Below are positions 51,807-61,247 of a DNA stretch of 64,000 bases, piece by piece. The notes below the pieces were generated by a model. The model was not told where the DNA came from and made no database searches. It saw only the letters and a list, made by a program, of their open reading frames with translations. The position numbers were made by a program, and so were the translations under genes. Source of the stretch: Acidovorax sp. NO-1 (GTDB lineage: Bacteria; Pseudomonadota; Gammaproteobacteria; Burkholderiales; Burkholderiaceae_C); assembly GCF_000238595.1 (NCBI RefSeq), contig NZ_AGTS01000063.1, positions 1-64,000 of the forward strand, written 5' to 3'. Each line of letters starts with the position of its first letter. Position 1 is the stretch's first letter.

Positions 51807-52811
51807 TCAATGCAGGCTCACATCGCGGCCCCACATGCGTTGCCACAGCCAGGGCAGGGCGGTGGCCAGGTCGGGCCTCTGCCACTGCTGGGTGGTGACA
51901 TGCCCGCGCTGGGCGATGTGCTCGGCCGGTCCCAGGTTGAAGTGGAAGGTGTAGGTGGGTTCGTTCCCCATGCGCAGGTCGGTGATGTACACATTGCCGC
52001 CTGCTTCCGTCATCTTGAAGAACCCATGGCTGAAGTTCGCCACGCGCTTCACCAGCGGGCTGGACTGATGCTGGGCATACAGAGGCGCCCCGCGCGGGTG
52101 CTGCGTCCAGCGCACGGGGCGGCCGCCATCCAGCAGCGAGCTGTAGCCTTCGTAGTAGTGCGTGGGCGTAACCACTACGGCGCGCCACAGCAGCGTGTTG
52201 AACGGCGCGGGAGTGACCAGGACCTGGCCCGGCGCCAGGTGCGGCTCGGGCGGTGACGCCATGATGTTTTGCACCGCCTGGTGCTGCGCCACCACGCTCC
52301 AGGCGATGTAGGCCGTGCTGAGCGCCAGACCGCCGCGTGCCCATGCCAGCCCACGGTCTTGCCGCATGGCGAGCGCGGCCACCACACCCACCAGCAGCGG
52401 CAGGGTATAGAGCGGGTCGATGATGAACAGGCTGCCCACGGCGTAGGGAAAGCTGGTGAATGGCAGCAGCAGCTGCGTGCCGTACACCGTGAACCAGTCC
52501 AGCAAAGGGTGGGTGATGAGCGCAAGCCACAGCGCCAGCCACCAGCGCCTGAACAGTGCGGGCTCGCCGTTCAGGCGCGACACCGCCCATGCGAAGGGGA
52601 GCGAGAACACCGTGAGATAGAACAGCGAATGGCTTTCCGAGCGGTGCAGCACCATGTTCAGGATGGCGTCACCGTGGTCGATGAACGCATCCAGGTCGGG
52701 CAGCGTGCCTGCAATGCCACCCCACAGGGCGGCTTTCCAGGCGGCGGTGCGCCGCCCGATGGTGGAGAGGGTGACGGCGGCACCCAGAACAAGTTGGCTG
52801 ACGGAGTCCAT
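51807..52811 (-). CDS. Membrane-bound metal-dependent hydrolase (YdjM/DUF457-like)
   Basis: A 334-aa protein from the ATG at 52811 (M-D-S-V-S-Q). Conserved metal-site motifs: T-L-P-D-L-D-A (about 36-42), H-R-S-E-S-H-S (about 57-63) and H-P-L-L-D-W-F-T (about 101-108), with several membrane helices (about 65-80, 89-100, 115-160). The C-terminal half is a soluble domain facing the periplasm or cytosol. The natural substrate is not known. The frame extends upstream of 52811 but with no conservation. Confidence 0.85.
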   Translation of the reverse strand: MDSVSQLVLGAAVTLSTIGRRTAAWKAALWGGIAGTLPDLDAFIDHGDAILNMVLHRSESHSLFYLTVFSLPFAWAVSRLNGEPALFRRWWLALWLALITHPLLDWFTVYGTQLLLPFTSFPYAVGSLFIIDPLYTLPLLVGVVAALAMRQDRGLAWARGGLALSTAYIAWSVVAQHQAVQNIMASPPEPHLAPGQVLVTPAPFNTLLWRAVVVTPTHYYEGYSSLLDGGRPVRWTQHPRGAPLYAQHQSSPLVKRVANFSHGFFKMTEAGGNVYITDLRMGNEPTYTFHFNLGPAEHIAQRGHVTTQQWQRPDLATALPWLWQRMWGRDVSLH

Positions 52812-52939
52812 GCAGGGGTGGGAGGTTGGGTGCAAAGAGGGAGAGCGGCACTGTACCGGCTGGCGCGGCGCGGCGCGCGGCACGGGGCCAATCGCCCCAG
52901 CGCGGGTTCAGGCTCTGCGCTCCAGGGCGGGGCGCGGGC

Positions 52940-53626
52940 TCAGGCCTGTACCACCAGCGCAAATTCCGCGCGCGGCCCGTCGCTGGAGGGGGTGAACGGC
53001 ACGGTCAGTGCCGCGCGCCCGGCGGGGCTCAGGCGGCTCCACAGAAAATCCCGCGCGTTGCCGGGCTCTCCCTCCACGTACATCTGGGTGGTCAGCAGAT
53101 CGCGTTGGCCAAGGCGCACCTTGAAATGGATGTGCGGCGTGCGCCCGGTATAGGGCGCAGGGCGGATGGTGCGGAACCGGTAGCGGCCGTCGCGCCCGAG
53201 GGTGACGCGACCAAAACCCTGGAAGTCCGGGGCCGCCCGGCCGCCGTCGCCCGGATGGTGGTAGTGCCCGGCAGCGTCGCATTGCCAGATCTCCACCACG
53301 CCGCCGGCCAGCGGTACGCCGGCGGTATCGGTTACCCGGCCTTCCACCCACAAGGCCTGGCCCTGGGCGTACTGCAGCGGGCCGTTGCGCAGCAGGTCGG
53401 CGTCGCTGTCGGCCGGCAGCGCGATTGGGTAGAAGGGGCCCTCCGTCTGGCGGGGCGTGGGCGCAAGCGGCGCCTGCGCCCACGCAGTCTGCACCAGCGC
53501 GGGCGCGCCCACCCAGGCAGCGCCCCACACGCTGCGCTGCAGCAGGGCGCGCCGCGTGCTCCCAGCGGGTGCTTGATGCCCGGATGAATGCGGCCTGGGA
53601 CCAAGGGGTGGAACGGAATCGGACAT
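52940..53626 (-). CDS. Tat-exported intradiol ring-cleavage dioxygenase
   Basis: A 228-aa protein. The N-terminus has a twin-arginine signal (S-T-R-R-A-L-L-Q, about 23-30, then a hydrophobic stretch ending A-Q-A). The catalytic core resembles protocatechuate 3,4-dioxygenase beta: T-E-G-P-F-Y-P (about 60-66), V-E-I-W-Q-C-D-A-A-G-H-Y-H-H (about 108-121, with ligand Tyr), T-I-R-P-A-P-Y, and T-P-H-I-H-F-K-V (about 165-172, two His). It would bind non-haem Fe(III) and open catechol-type rings in the periplasm. It is single, not in a catabolic operon. Confidence 0.85.
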   Translation of the reverse strand: MSDSVPPLGPRPHSSGHQAPAGSTRRALLQRSVWGAAWVGAPALVQTAWAQAPLAPTPRQTEGPFYPIALPADSDADLLRNGPLQYAQGQALWVEGRVTDTAGVPLAGGVVEIWQCDAAGHYHHPGDGGRAAPDFQGFGRVTLGRDGRYRFRTIRPAPYTGRTPHIHFKVRLGQRDLLTTQMYVEGEPGNARDFLWSRLSPAGRAALTVPFTPSSDGPRAEFALVVQA

Positions 53627-53848
53627 TCTTCACTCCTCGAAAGCGGTGTTGGAAGCGTGATGCCCACCGATAGTGCCGCATCGCGCTTGTCTTTTGTCAG
53701 CCCGGGGTCGGGTTGAAGGGGTGCGGCGCAGTAAGGTTTGGCCTACATACAGCGGCCACCGTTGCGCCCAAAATGGACGGTTTACAGGCGGCAGGGCTGC
53801 CAACGCCCCTGCCGGACCCGCGCTCCGCCGCGCCGACGAGACCCACCC

Positions 53849-54766
53849 ATGCCACGGACAGCTACCGACGACATCACGCAAGGGCTGCGCCAGCGCCCCG
53901 CCCGCATCTCCCCCAAATATTTTTACGACCAGCACGGTTCGCGCCTGTTCGAGGCCATCACCGAGCTGCCCGAGTACTACCCCACCCGCACCGAGAACGC
54001 CCTCATGCAACGGCACGCAGCCGACATCGCGCGCGCGGTGGGCACGGGGCGCACGCTGATCGAGCTGGGCGCCGGCAACTGCCAGAAGGCCCGGGCGCTT
54101 TGCAGGCTGGTGCAGCCAGCGTGCTTTGTGGGTGTGGACATTTCGGCGGACTATCTCAGCGAGGCCGTGGCCGGGCTGCAGAACGATTTTCCGGGGCTGG
54201 ACGCGCGCGCACTGGGCGGCGACATGACGCAGGGCGTGGAGCTGCCACCAGACATTCCGCGAACCGGACGGCTGGTGTTCTACCCGGGTTCGTCCATTGG
54301 CAACTTTGACCCGCCCCACGCGCTGGAGCTGCTGGCCCACATGCGCGACATGGTGGACGACGACGGGGGCCTGCTGATCGGCATTGATCTGCCCAAGGAG
54401 GTGGCCGTGCTGGAGGCCGCCTACGACGACGCCGCGGGCGTGACGGCAGAATTCAACCGCAACGTGCTGCGCCATGTGAACCGGCTCATCGGGAGCGACT
54501 TCGACCTGGCCCAGTGGCAGCACCGTGCGTTTTTCAACCACGAAGCGTCGCGCATCGAGATGCACCTGGAGGCCATCGCCGATGCCGATGTGCGCTGGCC
54601 GGGGGGCGGGCGCACGTTTGTGCAGGGTGAGCGCATCCACACCGAAAACAGCTACAAATACCCGCTGCCCGTGTTCACAGACATGCTGGAACGCGCCGGT
54701 TTCAAAGAAGCCCAGGCGTGGACCGACGAGCGTGGATGGTTTGCCGTGGTGCACGCGCGGCCCTGA
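53849..54766 (+). CDS. egtD: L-histidine N-alpha-methyltransferase (ergothioneine)
   Basis: A 305-aa SAM-dependent enzyme that makes hercynine from histidine. Hallmarks are P-K-Y-F-Y-D-x-x-G-S-x-L-F-E-A-I-T (about 23-39), E-Y-Y-P-T-R-T-E (about 43-50), L-G-A-G-N-C-Q-K-A-R (about 73-82) and Y-P-G-S-S-I-G-N-F (about 146-154). The ATG at 53849 is chosen for the conserved start; the frame extends upstream. egtB follows after 22 bases, so the two form an operon. Confidence 0.95.
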   Translation: MPRTATDDITQGLRQRPARISPKYFYDQHGSRLFEAITELPEYYPTRTENALMQRHAADIARAVGTGRTLIELGAGNCQKARALCRLVQPACFVGVDISADYLSEAVAGLQNDFPGLDARALGGDMTQGVELPPDIPRTGRLVFYPGSSIGNFDPPHALELLAHMRDMVDDDGGLLIGIDLPKEVAVLEAAYDDAAGVTAEFNRNVLRHVNRLIGSDFDLAQWQHRAFFNHEASRIEMHLEAIADADVRWPGGGRTFVQGERIHTENSYKYPLPVFTDMLERAGFKEAQAWTDERGWFAVVHARP

Positions 54767-54788
54767 TGGATTGACCAGAGCATCTGCC

Positions 54789-55994
54789 ATGACCACCAAC
54801 CCTGTCGATCTGCATGCCCGCTACACGGGCGTGCGCAACCGCTCGCGCGCTATTGCCGCCCCGTTGTCGGCCGAGGACTGCGCCGCGCAGTCCATGCCCG
54901 ACGCCAGCCCCACCAAATGGCACCTGGCCCACACCACCTGGTTTTTTGAAACCTTTGTGCTGGAGCCCCACGAGCCGGGCTTTGCGCCGTGTCACCCCGC
55001 ATTCCGTGTGCTGTTCAATTCCTACTACAACGGCGTGGGCGCCAAACACCCGCGCCCGCAGCGCGGCCTGCTCACCCGCCCGTCGCTGGATGAGGTGCTG
55101 GCCTACCGCGCCGATGTGGATGCGCGCATGGCGCGGCTGCTGCCCACGGTGCTGCACAGCGGCGCCGTGTGCACGCTCATCGAGCTGGGCCTGCAGCACG
55201 AGCAGCAGCACCAGGAGCTCATGCTGACCGACATCCTGCACCTGCTGTCGTGCAACCCGCTGTGGCCCGCGTACACGGCGGCACCTGCATCCACGGCCGC
55301 CACAGCGCACGCCGCAGCGCCCGCGCTTGAGTGGCTGCGGCATGAAGGTGGTGTGGTCGAGATCGGCCACGCGGGCGGCGGCTTTGCCTTCGACAACGAA
55401 GGCCCCCGCCACCGCGTGTACCTGCAGCCCTACACACTGGCCTCCCGCCTGGTCACCCAGGCTGAAGTGGCCGCCTTTGTTGCCGATGGCGGCTATGCCA
55501 ACCCGGCGCTGTGGCTGGCCGAGGGGTGGGACTGGCGCACCGCCAACGCCCTGGCGCACCCGCTGTACTGGCAGCAGTGCGACGGCGCGTGGCGCACCTT
55601 CACGCTGGCCGGGTTGCAGCCCCTGGATGGCCATGCGCCGGCCGTGCACCTGTCTTACTACGAAGCCGATGCCTTTGCCCGCTGGGCCGGTGCGCGACTG
55701 CCCACCGAAGCGGAATGGGAGCATGCCGCGGCGCAGGATACCGCCCGGCAACTGCACCAGCTCTATGGCGCGGCCTGGCAATGGACGCAGTCGAGCTATG
55801 CGCCGTACCCCGGCTTTCGGGTGGCCGATGGCGCAGTGGGCGAATACAACGGCAAGTTCATGGTCAACCAGTACGTGCTGCGCGGCAGCTCCAGCGCCAC
55901 GCCGACGGGGCATGAACGCCTGACCTACCGCAACTTCTTTCCGGCCACGGCGCGCTGGCAGTTCACCGGGCTGCGGCTGGCAAGGGATGTGTGA
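54789..55994 (+). CDS. egtB: Ergothioneine sulfoxide synthase (EgtB)
   Basis: A 401-aa non-haem iron enzyme that joins hercynine to a thiol (gamma-glutamylcysteine or cysteine). The N-terminal DinB-like domain has W-H-L-A-H-T-T-W-F-F-E-T-F (about 41-53) and the iron site H-E-Q-Q-H-Q-E (about 137-143). The C-terminal FGE-sulfatase domain starts near 190 and contains S-Y-Y-E-A-D-A-F-A-R-W-A-G-A-R-L-P-T-E-A-E-W. It is 22 bases after egtD. The pathway needs a further C-S lyase; none is seen next to it. Confidence 0.94.
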   Translation: MTTNPVDLHARYTGVRNRSRAIAAPLSAEDCAAQSMPDASPTKWHLAHTTWFFETFVLEPHEPGFAPCHPAFRVLFNSYYNGVGAKHPRPQRGLLTRPSLDEVLAYRADVDARMARLLPTVLHSGAVCTLIELGLQHEQQHQELMLTDILHLLSCNPLWPAYTAAPASTAATAHAAAPALEWLRHEGGVVEIGHAGGGFAFDNEGPRHRVYLQPYTLASRLVTQAEVAAFVADGGYANPALWLAEGWDWRTANALAHPLYWQQCDGAWRTFTLAGLQPLDGHAPAVHLSYYEADAFARWAGARLPTEAEWEHAAAQDTARQLHQLYGAAWQWTQSSYAPYPGFRVADGAVGEYNGKFMVNQYVLRGSSSATPTGHERLTYRNFFPATARWQFTGLRLARDV

Positions 55995-56032
55995 GCGGGA
56001 GCCTGAACGACAGCCCCCATCAGCAGCAGTGA

Positions 56033-56084
56033 ATCAAAAAACATAGCTGCTGGCGCTTGACTGGTAAGCGCTGGAGCCCAAAAA
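56033..56084 (-). repeat. Dispersed hairpin repeat after egtB
   Basis: A copy of the dispersed repeat in reverse orientation, core GGCGCTTGACTGGTAAGCGC with ATAGCTGC before and GGAGCCC after. It lies in the gap between egtB and the chrA-like gene. Confidence 0.75.
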
Positions 56085-56220
56085 CACCTGAAGTTTGCAG
56101 CCGGCAGACGCCCTGCCTGCGGCGATTTCGCGGCTGTCATCCGGGGCGCTTAACATCGCAGCCGGGCCTGTGCGCTTCACCTGCGTGGCCTGCATTTTCA
56201 GCGACGCCGTCACCGCACCC

Positions 56221-57485
56221 ATGCCCAGCCACCTTGTGCCTCCCCCATCATCCACCGAGCCGCCGGACCTTGCCGGTGGCCCCACCGCGGCCGTGCCCCC
56301 CGTGCCGCAAGGGTCCGCCCTGGAGGTGTTGCTCGCCTTCTTCAAGCTCGGGCTGACGTCGTTCGGCGGGCCGGTGGCGCACCTGGCGTACTTTCGCACC
56401 GAGTTTGTAGAGCGCAGGCGCTGGCTGAGCGACCCGGACTACAGCGACCTCGTGGCGCTGTGCCAGTTTCTGCCCGGCCCGGCCAGCAGCCAGGTGGGCG
56501 CGGCGCTGGGCCTGTTGCGGGCCGGGTGGCGCGGGGCGCTGGCGGCGTGGGCGGGTTTCACGCTGCCGTCTGCGGTGCTGCTGGTGCTGTTTGCGCTGGG
56601 GGTACGCAGTGGGCGGTGCAGGGCGCCTCAGGCGCGCTGCACGGGCTCAAGGTGGCGGCCGTGGCGGTGGTGGCGCAGGCGGTGCTGGGCATGGCCAGGT
56701 CGCTGTGTCCCGACAGGCTGCGTGCCGGGCTGGGCCGTGGCCGCTGCCCTGCTGGTGCTGGGCGTGCCCGGCACCTGGGGGCAGCTGGCCGCCATCGCGC
56801 TGGGGGCGTGGTGGGCTGGCGCATGTTGAACGTGGGCCCCCTGGCGCCTGCACAGCACCGGGGCTACGGCGTCAGCCGCCGCGCTGGGGCGGTACTGCTG
56901 GCGCTGTTTGCGCTGCTGCTGGCGGCGTTGTTGCTGTGGGCCTCGGTGGCCGACTCGATGGTGGCATCGGCCATGGCCGTGTTCTACCAGGCCGGGGCTT
57001 TGGTGTTTGGCGGCGGGCATGTGGTGTTGCCCCTGCTGCAGGCGGGCGTGGTGCCGCCGGGTTGGGTGGGCAACGACGCGTTTCTGGCCGGTTACGGCGC
57101 AGCGCAGGCCGTGCCGGGGCCCCTGTTCACCTACGCGGCCTACCTGGGCGCGGTGATGCCGCACCCGCTGGGCGGCTGGGGCGGGGCGGCGCTGATGCTG
57201 GGGGCGATATTTGTGCCCGCGCTGCTGCTGGTAGCGGGTGCACTGCCGTTCTGGGAGCTGCTGCGCCAGCGCCCCGCCGTGCAGCGGGCTGTGGGCGGCG
57301 TCAATGCTGCCGTGGTGGGTATTCTGGGTGCGGCGTTGTACGACCCGGTGTGGACCAGCGCCGTCCACTCCAGAACCGATTTCGCGCTGGCCCTGGCGGC
57401 GTTCGGGCTGCTGGTGCATGCCCGCTGGTCGCCCGTGTGGGTGGTGGGGCTGGCCGCCATGGCGGGGTGGTGGCTGGGGCGGTGA
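56221..57485 (+). pseudogene. chrA: Chromate transporter family protein, three frameshifts
   Basis: A ChrA-type gene of about 421 codons. The first frame encodes F-F-K-L-G-L-T-S-F-G-G-P-V-A-H-L-A-Y-F and Q-F-L-P-G-P-A-S-S-Q-V-G, the signature of ChrA half 1. The reading frame then changes near 56602 (G run), again near 56733 and again near 56812, after which half 2 reads well (F-G-G-G-H-V-V-L-P-L-L, Y-G-A-A-Q-A-V-P-G-P-L-F-T-Y). All shifts fall at G-rich runs. Either the gene is decaying or the assembly has indel errors. If intact, it would export chromate. The start ATG is 56221. Confidence 0.8.
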
Positions 57486-57526
57486 TGAAGGCCAGTTGCC
57501 GCGGTGGGTAGCAACTGGCTTCGGCT

Positions 57527-58810
57527 TTACACCTTGTCGAGCGCCTGGGCCAGGTCGGCCAGCAGGTCATCGATGTGCTCGATGCCCACCGACAGGCGCA
57601 CCATGCCTTCGCTCACGCCGGCCTTGGCCAGCTCTTCGGGGTTGAGCTGGCGGTGCGTGGTCGATGCCGGGTGCGTGGCCAGCGATTTGGCGTCGCCAAT
57701 GTTCACCAGACGCGTGAAGAGCTGCAGCGCATCCAGGAAGCGCGCACCGGCCGCGCGCGGGTCGGCGTCGCTGTTCTTCACGCCAAAGCTCAGAATGCCG
57801 GATGCCTTGCCGCCCGACTGGCGCTGCACGAGTGCGTGGTCCGGGTGGTCGGGCAGGCCGGCGTAGCGCACCCATTCCACCTTGGAGTGCTTTTGCAGGT
57901 ATTGGGCGATGGCCAGCGTGTTCTCGCAGATGCGGTCCATGCGCAGGGCCAGCGTCTCGATGCCCTGCAGGAGGAGGAAAGCACTTTGTGGTGACAGGGC
58001 GGCGCCGGTATTGCGCAGCGGCACCACGCGCGCGCGGCCGATGAAAGCGGCCGGGCCCAGGGCCTCGGTATAGACCACGCCGTGGTAGCTCACATCAGGC
58101 TCGTTCAGGCGCGGGAAGCGCGCCTTGTGCTCGGCCCACGGGAACTTGCCGCTGTCCACAATCGCGCCGCCCACGGTGTTGCCGTGGCCGCCCAGGTACT
58201 TGGTGAGCGAGTGCACCACGATGTCGGCGCCATGTTCGATGGGGCGCAGCAGGTAAGGGCTGGGCACGGTGTTGTCGACGATCAGCGGCACGCCATGGTC
58301 GTGCGCCACCTTGGCCAGCGCGGCGATGTCGGTCACGTTGCCCAGCGGGTTGCCAATGGACTCGATGAAGATCGCCTTGGTGCGCGCGTCGATGTGCTGC
58401 GCAAAGCTGGCCGGGTCGCGCGGGTCAGCAAAGCGCGTGGTGATGCCCTGCTGCGGCAGGGTGTGGGCAAACAGGTTGTAGGTGCCGCCGTAGAGAGTGC
58501 TGGCCGACACGATGTTGTCGCCCGCCTCGGCAATGGTCTGGATGGCATAGGTGATGGCCGCCATGCCCGAGGCCACGGCCAGCGCGGCGATGCCGCCTTC
58601 CAGTGCCGCTACGCGCTTTTCCAGCACGTCGGTGGTGGGGTTCATGATGCGGGTGTAGATGTTGCCCGGCACCTTCAGGTCGAACAAATCCGCGCCGTGC
58701 TGGGCGCTGTCAAACGCGTAGGCCACCGTCTGGTAGATGGGCACGGCCACGGACTTGGTGGTGGGGTCGGGGCTGTAGCCGGCGTGGACGGCCAGGGTTT
58801 CGATCTTCAT
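57527..58810 (-). CDS. metY: O-acetylhomoserine sulfhydrylase
   Basis: A 427-aa PLP enzyme that forms homocysteine from O-acetylhomoserine and sulfide. The PLP-Lys lies in [12 protein letters not shown] (about 200-211). Other hallmarks are Y-T-R-I-M-N-P-T-T (about 52-60) and S-G-M-A-A-I (about 81-86). The length of 427 suits MetY better than the shorter MetB/MetZ class. It is a single gene; I found no SAM or SAH riboswitch in the leader. Confidence 0.93.
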   Translation of the reverse strand: MKIETLAVHAGYSPDPTTKSVAVPIYQTVAYAFDSAQHGADLFDLKVPGNIYTRIMNPTTDVLEKRVAALEGGIAALAVASGMAAITYAIQTIAEAGDNIVSASTLYGGTYNLFAHTLPQQGITTRFADPRDPASFAQHIDARTKAIFIESIGNPLGNVTDIAALAKVAHDHGVPLIVDNTVPSPYLLRPIEHGADIVVHSLTKYLGGHGNTVGGAIVDSGKFPWAEHKARFPRLNEPDVSYHGVVYTEALGPAAFIGRARVVPLRNTGAALSPQSAFLLLQGIETLALRMDRICENTLAIAQYLQKHSKVEWVRYAGLPDHPDHALVQRQSGGKASGILSFGVKNSDADPRAAGARFLDALQLFTRLVNIGDAKSLATHPASTTHRQLNPEELAKAGVSEGMVRLSVGIEHIDDLLADLAQALDKV

Positions 58811-58971
58811 GCGCTGAGGTCTCAGGGTTGAAGGAATGAACCCCGCCCCGTATTGAACATTGCAGGGCGGATGACGGCAGCCATTCTTGCACCCCGATGG
58901 TGCGCACGGGTCGAATCTTTGGCTATGTGCTTATGCGCGCCGTGCTGGCGGCATTGTTATGCCAAAATTTT

Positions 58972-59032
58972 GAGCCAAAATGGCCTCCAGCGCTTGATGG
59001 ATAAGCGCCAGCAGCTATTATTTTGATAGTAT
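58972..59032 (+). repeat. Dispersed hairpin repeat at the 3' end of the U32 gene
   Basis: A copy with core CCAGCGCTTGATGGATAAGC and flanks GAGCCAAAATGGC and AGCAGCTATTATTTTGATAGTAT. It overlaps the end of the U32 peptidase gene: the last four residues and the TAA stop lie within it. Confidence 0.85.
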
Positions 59033-61054
59033 ATTGGCCGCTGGCCGGGTGCGGTAGAACTGCAGCGGCACGGTCTGCATGTCCCGGGCGTGCTGGTTGA
59101 GCACCGATTTTTTCATCTTGCCCACCACGTGCATCTCGCAGGGCTTGCAGTCAAAGCGCAACGTGAGTTTTTCCTTGCCGTTGATCAGCATCAGTGGCTC
59201 GGCCTTGATGGTGCCCTGCACGCCCGTCACGCCCTTGGCCTGCTTGGGGCACAGGCTCATCGAAAAGCGCACGCAGTGCTTGGTGATCATGAGGCTGACT
59301 TCGCCTTCTTCCTCGTGCGCCTCGTAGGCCGCATCGATCACCTTCACGCCGTGGCGCACGTAGAAGTCGTGGGCCTTGTGGTTGAACACGTTGCCCAGGA
59401 ACGAGAGCGTGTCTTCGGGGTAGGGCGCAGGCGGCTCCACCGGCGTGGCGCGCGGCAGACGGGCAAAGTTGCGGGCGCGGTTGGCCTCCAGGTCGGCCAC
59501 GGCATCGCGCCGCAGCGCGTTGACCACCGAGGCGGGCACAAACCACGGCTGCGACAGCTGCAGCGCAATGTCATGCACCGCAAACACCGTCGCGCCAAAG
59601 CGGCCGAGCTGCTCGCGCAGGCTGGCTTCGGCCTTGGCGGCGTCGGTCGCAACCTGATGCGGCTGCTGCACGGAGGCAGAGCCCACATTGCCGTCTTCGT
59701 CGGTCAGCAGCAGGCGAAAGCCGTTGGGGGTTTCGCTCAGGTGGGCCCACAGGCCGATGCGGCGGTCGCTAGACTTTTTCTCCAGCGTGCGCACCCAGTC
59801 CATGTCGCGGTTGCGGTTGACTTCGGTGCCCTTGCGCAGGTCCTTGAAGCTCTCCATCGGGTCTTTGGGGTACACGCGCCATTGCGTGATGAGCTTGCCC
59901 ACGCTGTGCGCCGACACGGGCTCGGCCACGTTGATGGCCATGCCCACCAGCTCCTTGTGCAGGTCGTAGTAGCACAGGCCGTCGCCGTTGTGCAGCACCG
60001 TGCTGGGGTCGCTCACTTCCAGCTCCACAAAGTCGGGGCCTACCTTGGTCACCCAGCCGATGGCCTGGCCGGGGTTCTTGGGGGTGTCGAAGGCGCCAAT
60101 GTCTTCCTTGCGGCCGGTCACGAAGTAGTCGGTGAACTCGCGGTTGAAGTTCTGCAGCGGGTCGGGCGTGAAGGTGAAGGTGGTGCGCCCGCTGGATGAG
60201 CGGCCGAGGGGCCGGCCCTGGGCCTCACGCTCTTCGATGATTTCGTCGAGCAGCGTGCGGTAGTGGGCCGTGATGTTCTTCACGTAGCCCATGTCCTTGT
60301 AGCGCCCCTCGATCTTGAAGCTGCGCACGCCCGCATCGATGAGGGCGCGCAGGTTGTCGCTCTGGTTGTTGTCCTTCATGGAGAGCACATGCTTGTCGTG
60401 TGCGATGAAGCGGCCCTGCGCGTCCGTCACCTGGTAGGGCAGGCGGCAGGCCTGGCTGCAGTCGCCGCGGTTGGCGCTGCGGCCCGTTTGTGCATGGCTG
60501 ATGTTGCACTGCCCGCTGTAGGCCACGCACAGCGCGCCGTGGATGAAGAACTCGATGTTGGCGCGCCCCGGCGCATCCACCGGCCCCAAGGCCTTGTGCA
60601 CGGCAGCGACCTGTTGCACCGTGAGCTCACGCGCCAGCACGATCTGCGAGAGGCCGGCGTCCTGCAGAAAGCGCGCCTTCTCGGGCGTGCGGATGTCGGT
60701 CTGTGTGCTGGCGTGCAGCTGGATGGGGGGCAGGTCGATTTCCAAGAGGCCCATGTCCTGGATGATGAGCGCGTCCGCGCCCGCCTCGTACACCTGCCAG
60801 GCCATCTGGCGCGCGGCCTCCAGCTCGTCGTCGCGCAGGATGGTGTTGAGCGTGATGAAGATGCGGCTGTTGAAGCGGTGCGCGTGCCTGACCAGGCGTT
60901 CGATGTCCCGGATGTCGTTGCCCGCGCTGGCGCGCGCGCCAAAGGCCGGGCCGCCGATGTAGACGGCATCGGCGCCGTGGTTGATGGCTTCGATGCCAAT
61001 GTTGGCGTCGCGCGCAGGCGAGAGCAGTTCGAGCTGGTGGGGCAAAAGGGACAT
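59018..61054 (-). CDS. rlhA: U32 peptidase family protein, RlhA-like
   Basis: A 678-aa U32 protein. The length and the N-terminal start M-S-L-L-P-H-Q-L-E-L-L-S-P-A-R-D fit RlhA (YdcP), which makes 5-hydroxycytidine in 23S rRNA, rather than the shorter YegQ/TrhP. A cysteine set for an iron-sulfur cluster is visible in C-V-A-Y-S-G-Q-C-N and R-G-D-C-S-Q-A-C-R (about 180-210) with F-K-I-E-G-R-Y-K-D (about 245-253), the U32 signature. The last four residues and stop come from a dispersed repeat. The specific role is by analogy. Confidence 0.85.
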   Translation of the reverse strand: MSLLPHQLELLSPARDANIGIEAINHGADAVYIGGPAFGARASAGNDIRDIERLVRHAHRFNSRIFITLNTILRDDELEAARQMAWQVYEAGADALIIQDMGLLEIDLPPIQLHASTQTDIRTPEKARFLQDAGLSQIVLARELTVQQVAAVHKALGPVDAPGRANIEFFIHGALCVAYSGQCNISHAQTGRSANRGDCSQACRLPYQVTDAQGRFIAHDKHVLSMKDNNQSDNLRALIDAGVRSFKIEGRYKDMGYVKNITAHYRTLLDEIIEEREAQGRPLGRSSSGRTTFTFTPDPLQNFNREFTDYFVTGRKEDIGAFDTPKNPGQAIGWVTKVGPDFVELEVSDPSTVLHNGDGLCYYDLHKELVGMAINVAEPVSAHSVGKLITQWRVYPKDPMESFKDLRKGTEVNRNRDMDWVRTLEKKSSDRRIGLWAHLSETPNGFRLLLTDEDGNVGSASVQQPHQVATDAAKAEASLREQLGRFGATVFAVHDIALQLSQPWFVPASVVNALRRDAVADLEANRARNFARLPRATPVEPPAPYPEDTLSFLGNVFNHKAHDFYVRHGVKVIDAAYEAHEEEGEVSLMITKHCVRFSMSLCPKQAKGVTGVQGTIKAEPLMLINGKEKLTLRFDCKPCEMHVVGKMKKSVLNQHARDMQTVPLQFYRTRPAANILSK

Positions 61055-61247
61055 GGGCCCGGATTATCCCAGTGTGCCCGCCGCTGCGGGCGGGGCGCTT
61101 TGCATTAGCCGGATTAATGAATTGGCAAATTGCTAAGTTCGCTTAGCGGTTGGCGCCAAATCGCCGTCGGGCTGGCTAGGATGCGGGGCCTGTTGCACGC
61201 TCTCGCCGTGCACAGCCGTTTTGATCGACCCCTGGAGACCTCTCATC

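Noticed and set aside
58811-58971. Possible SAM/SAH riboswitch before metY
   Set aside because: The leader lacks the conserved core of any SAM or SAH riboswitch that I know, so no call is made.
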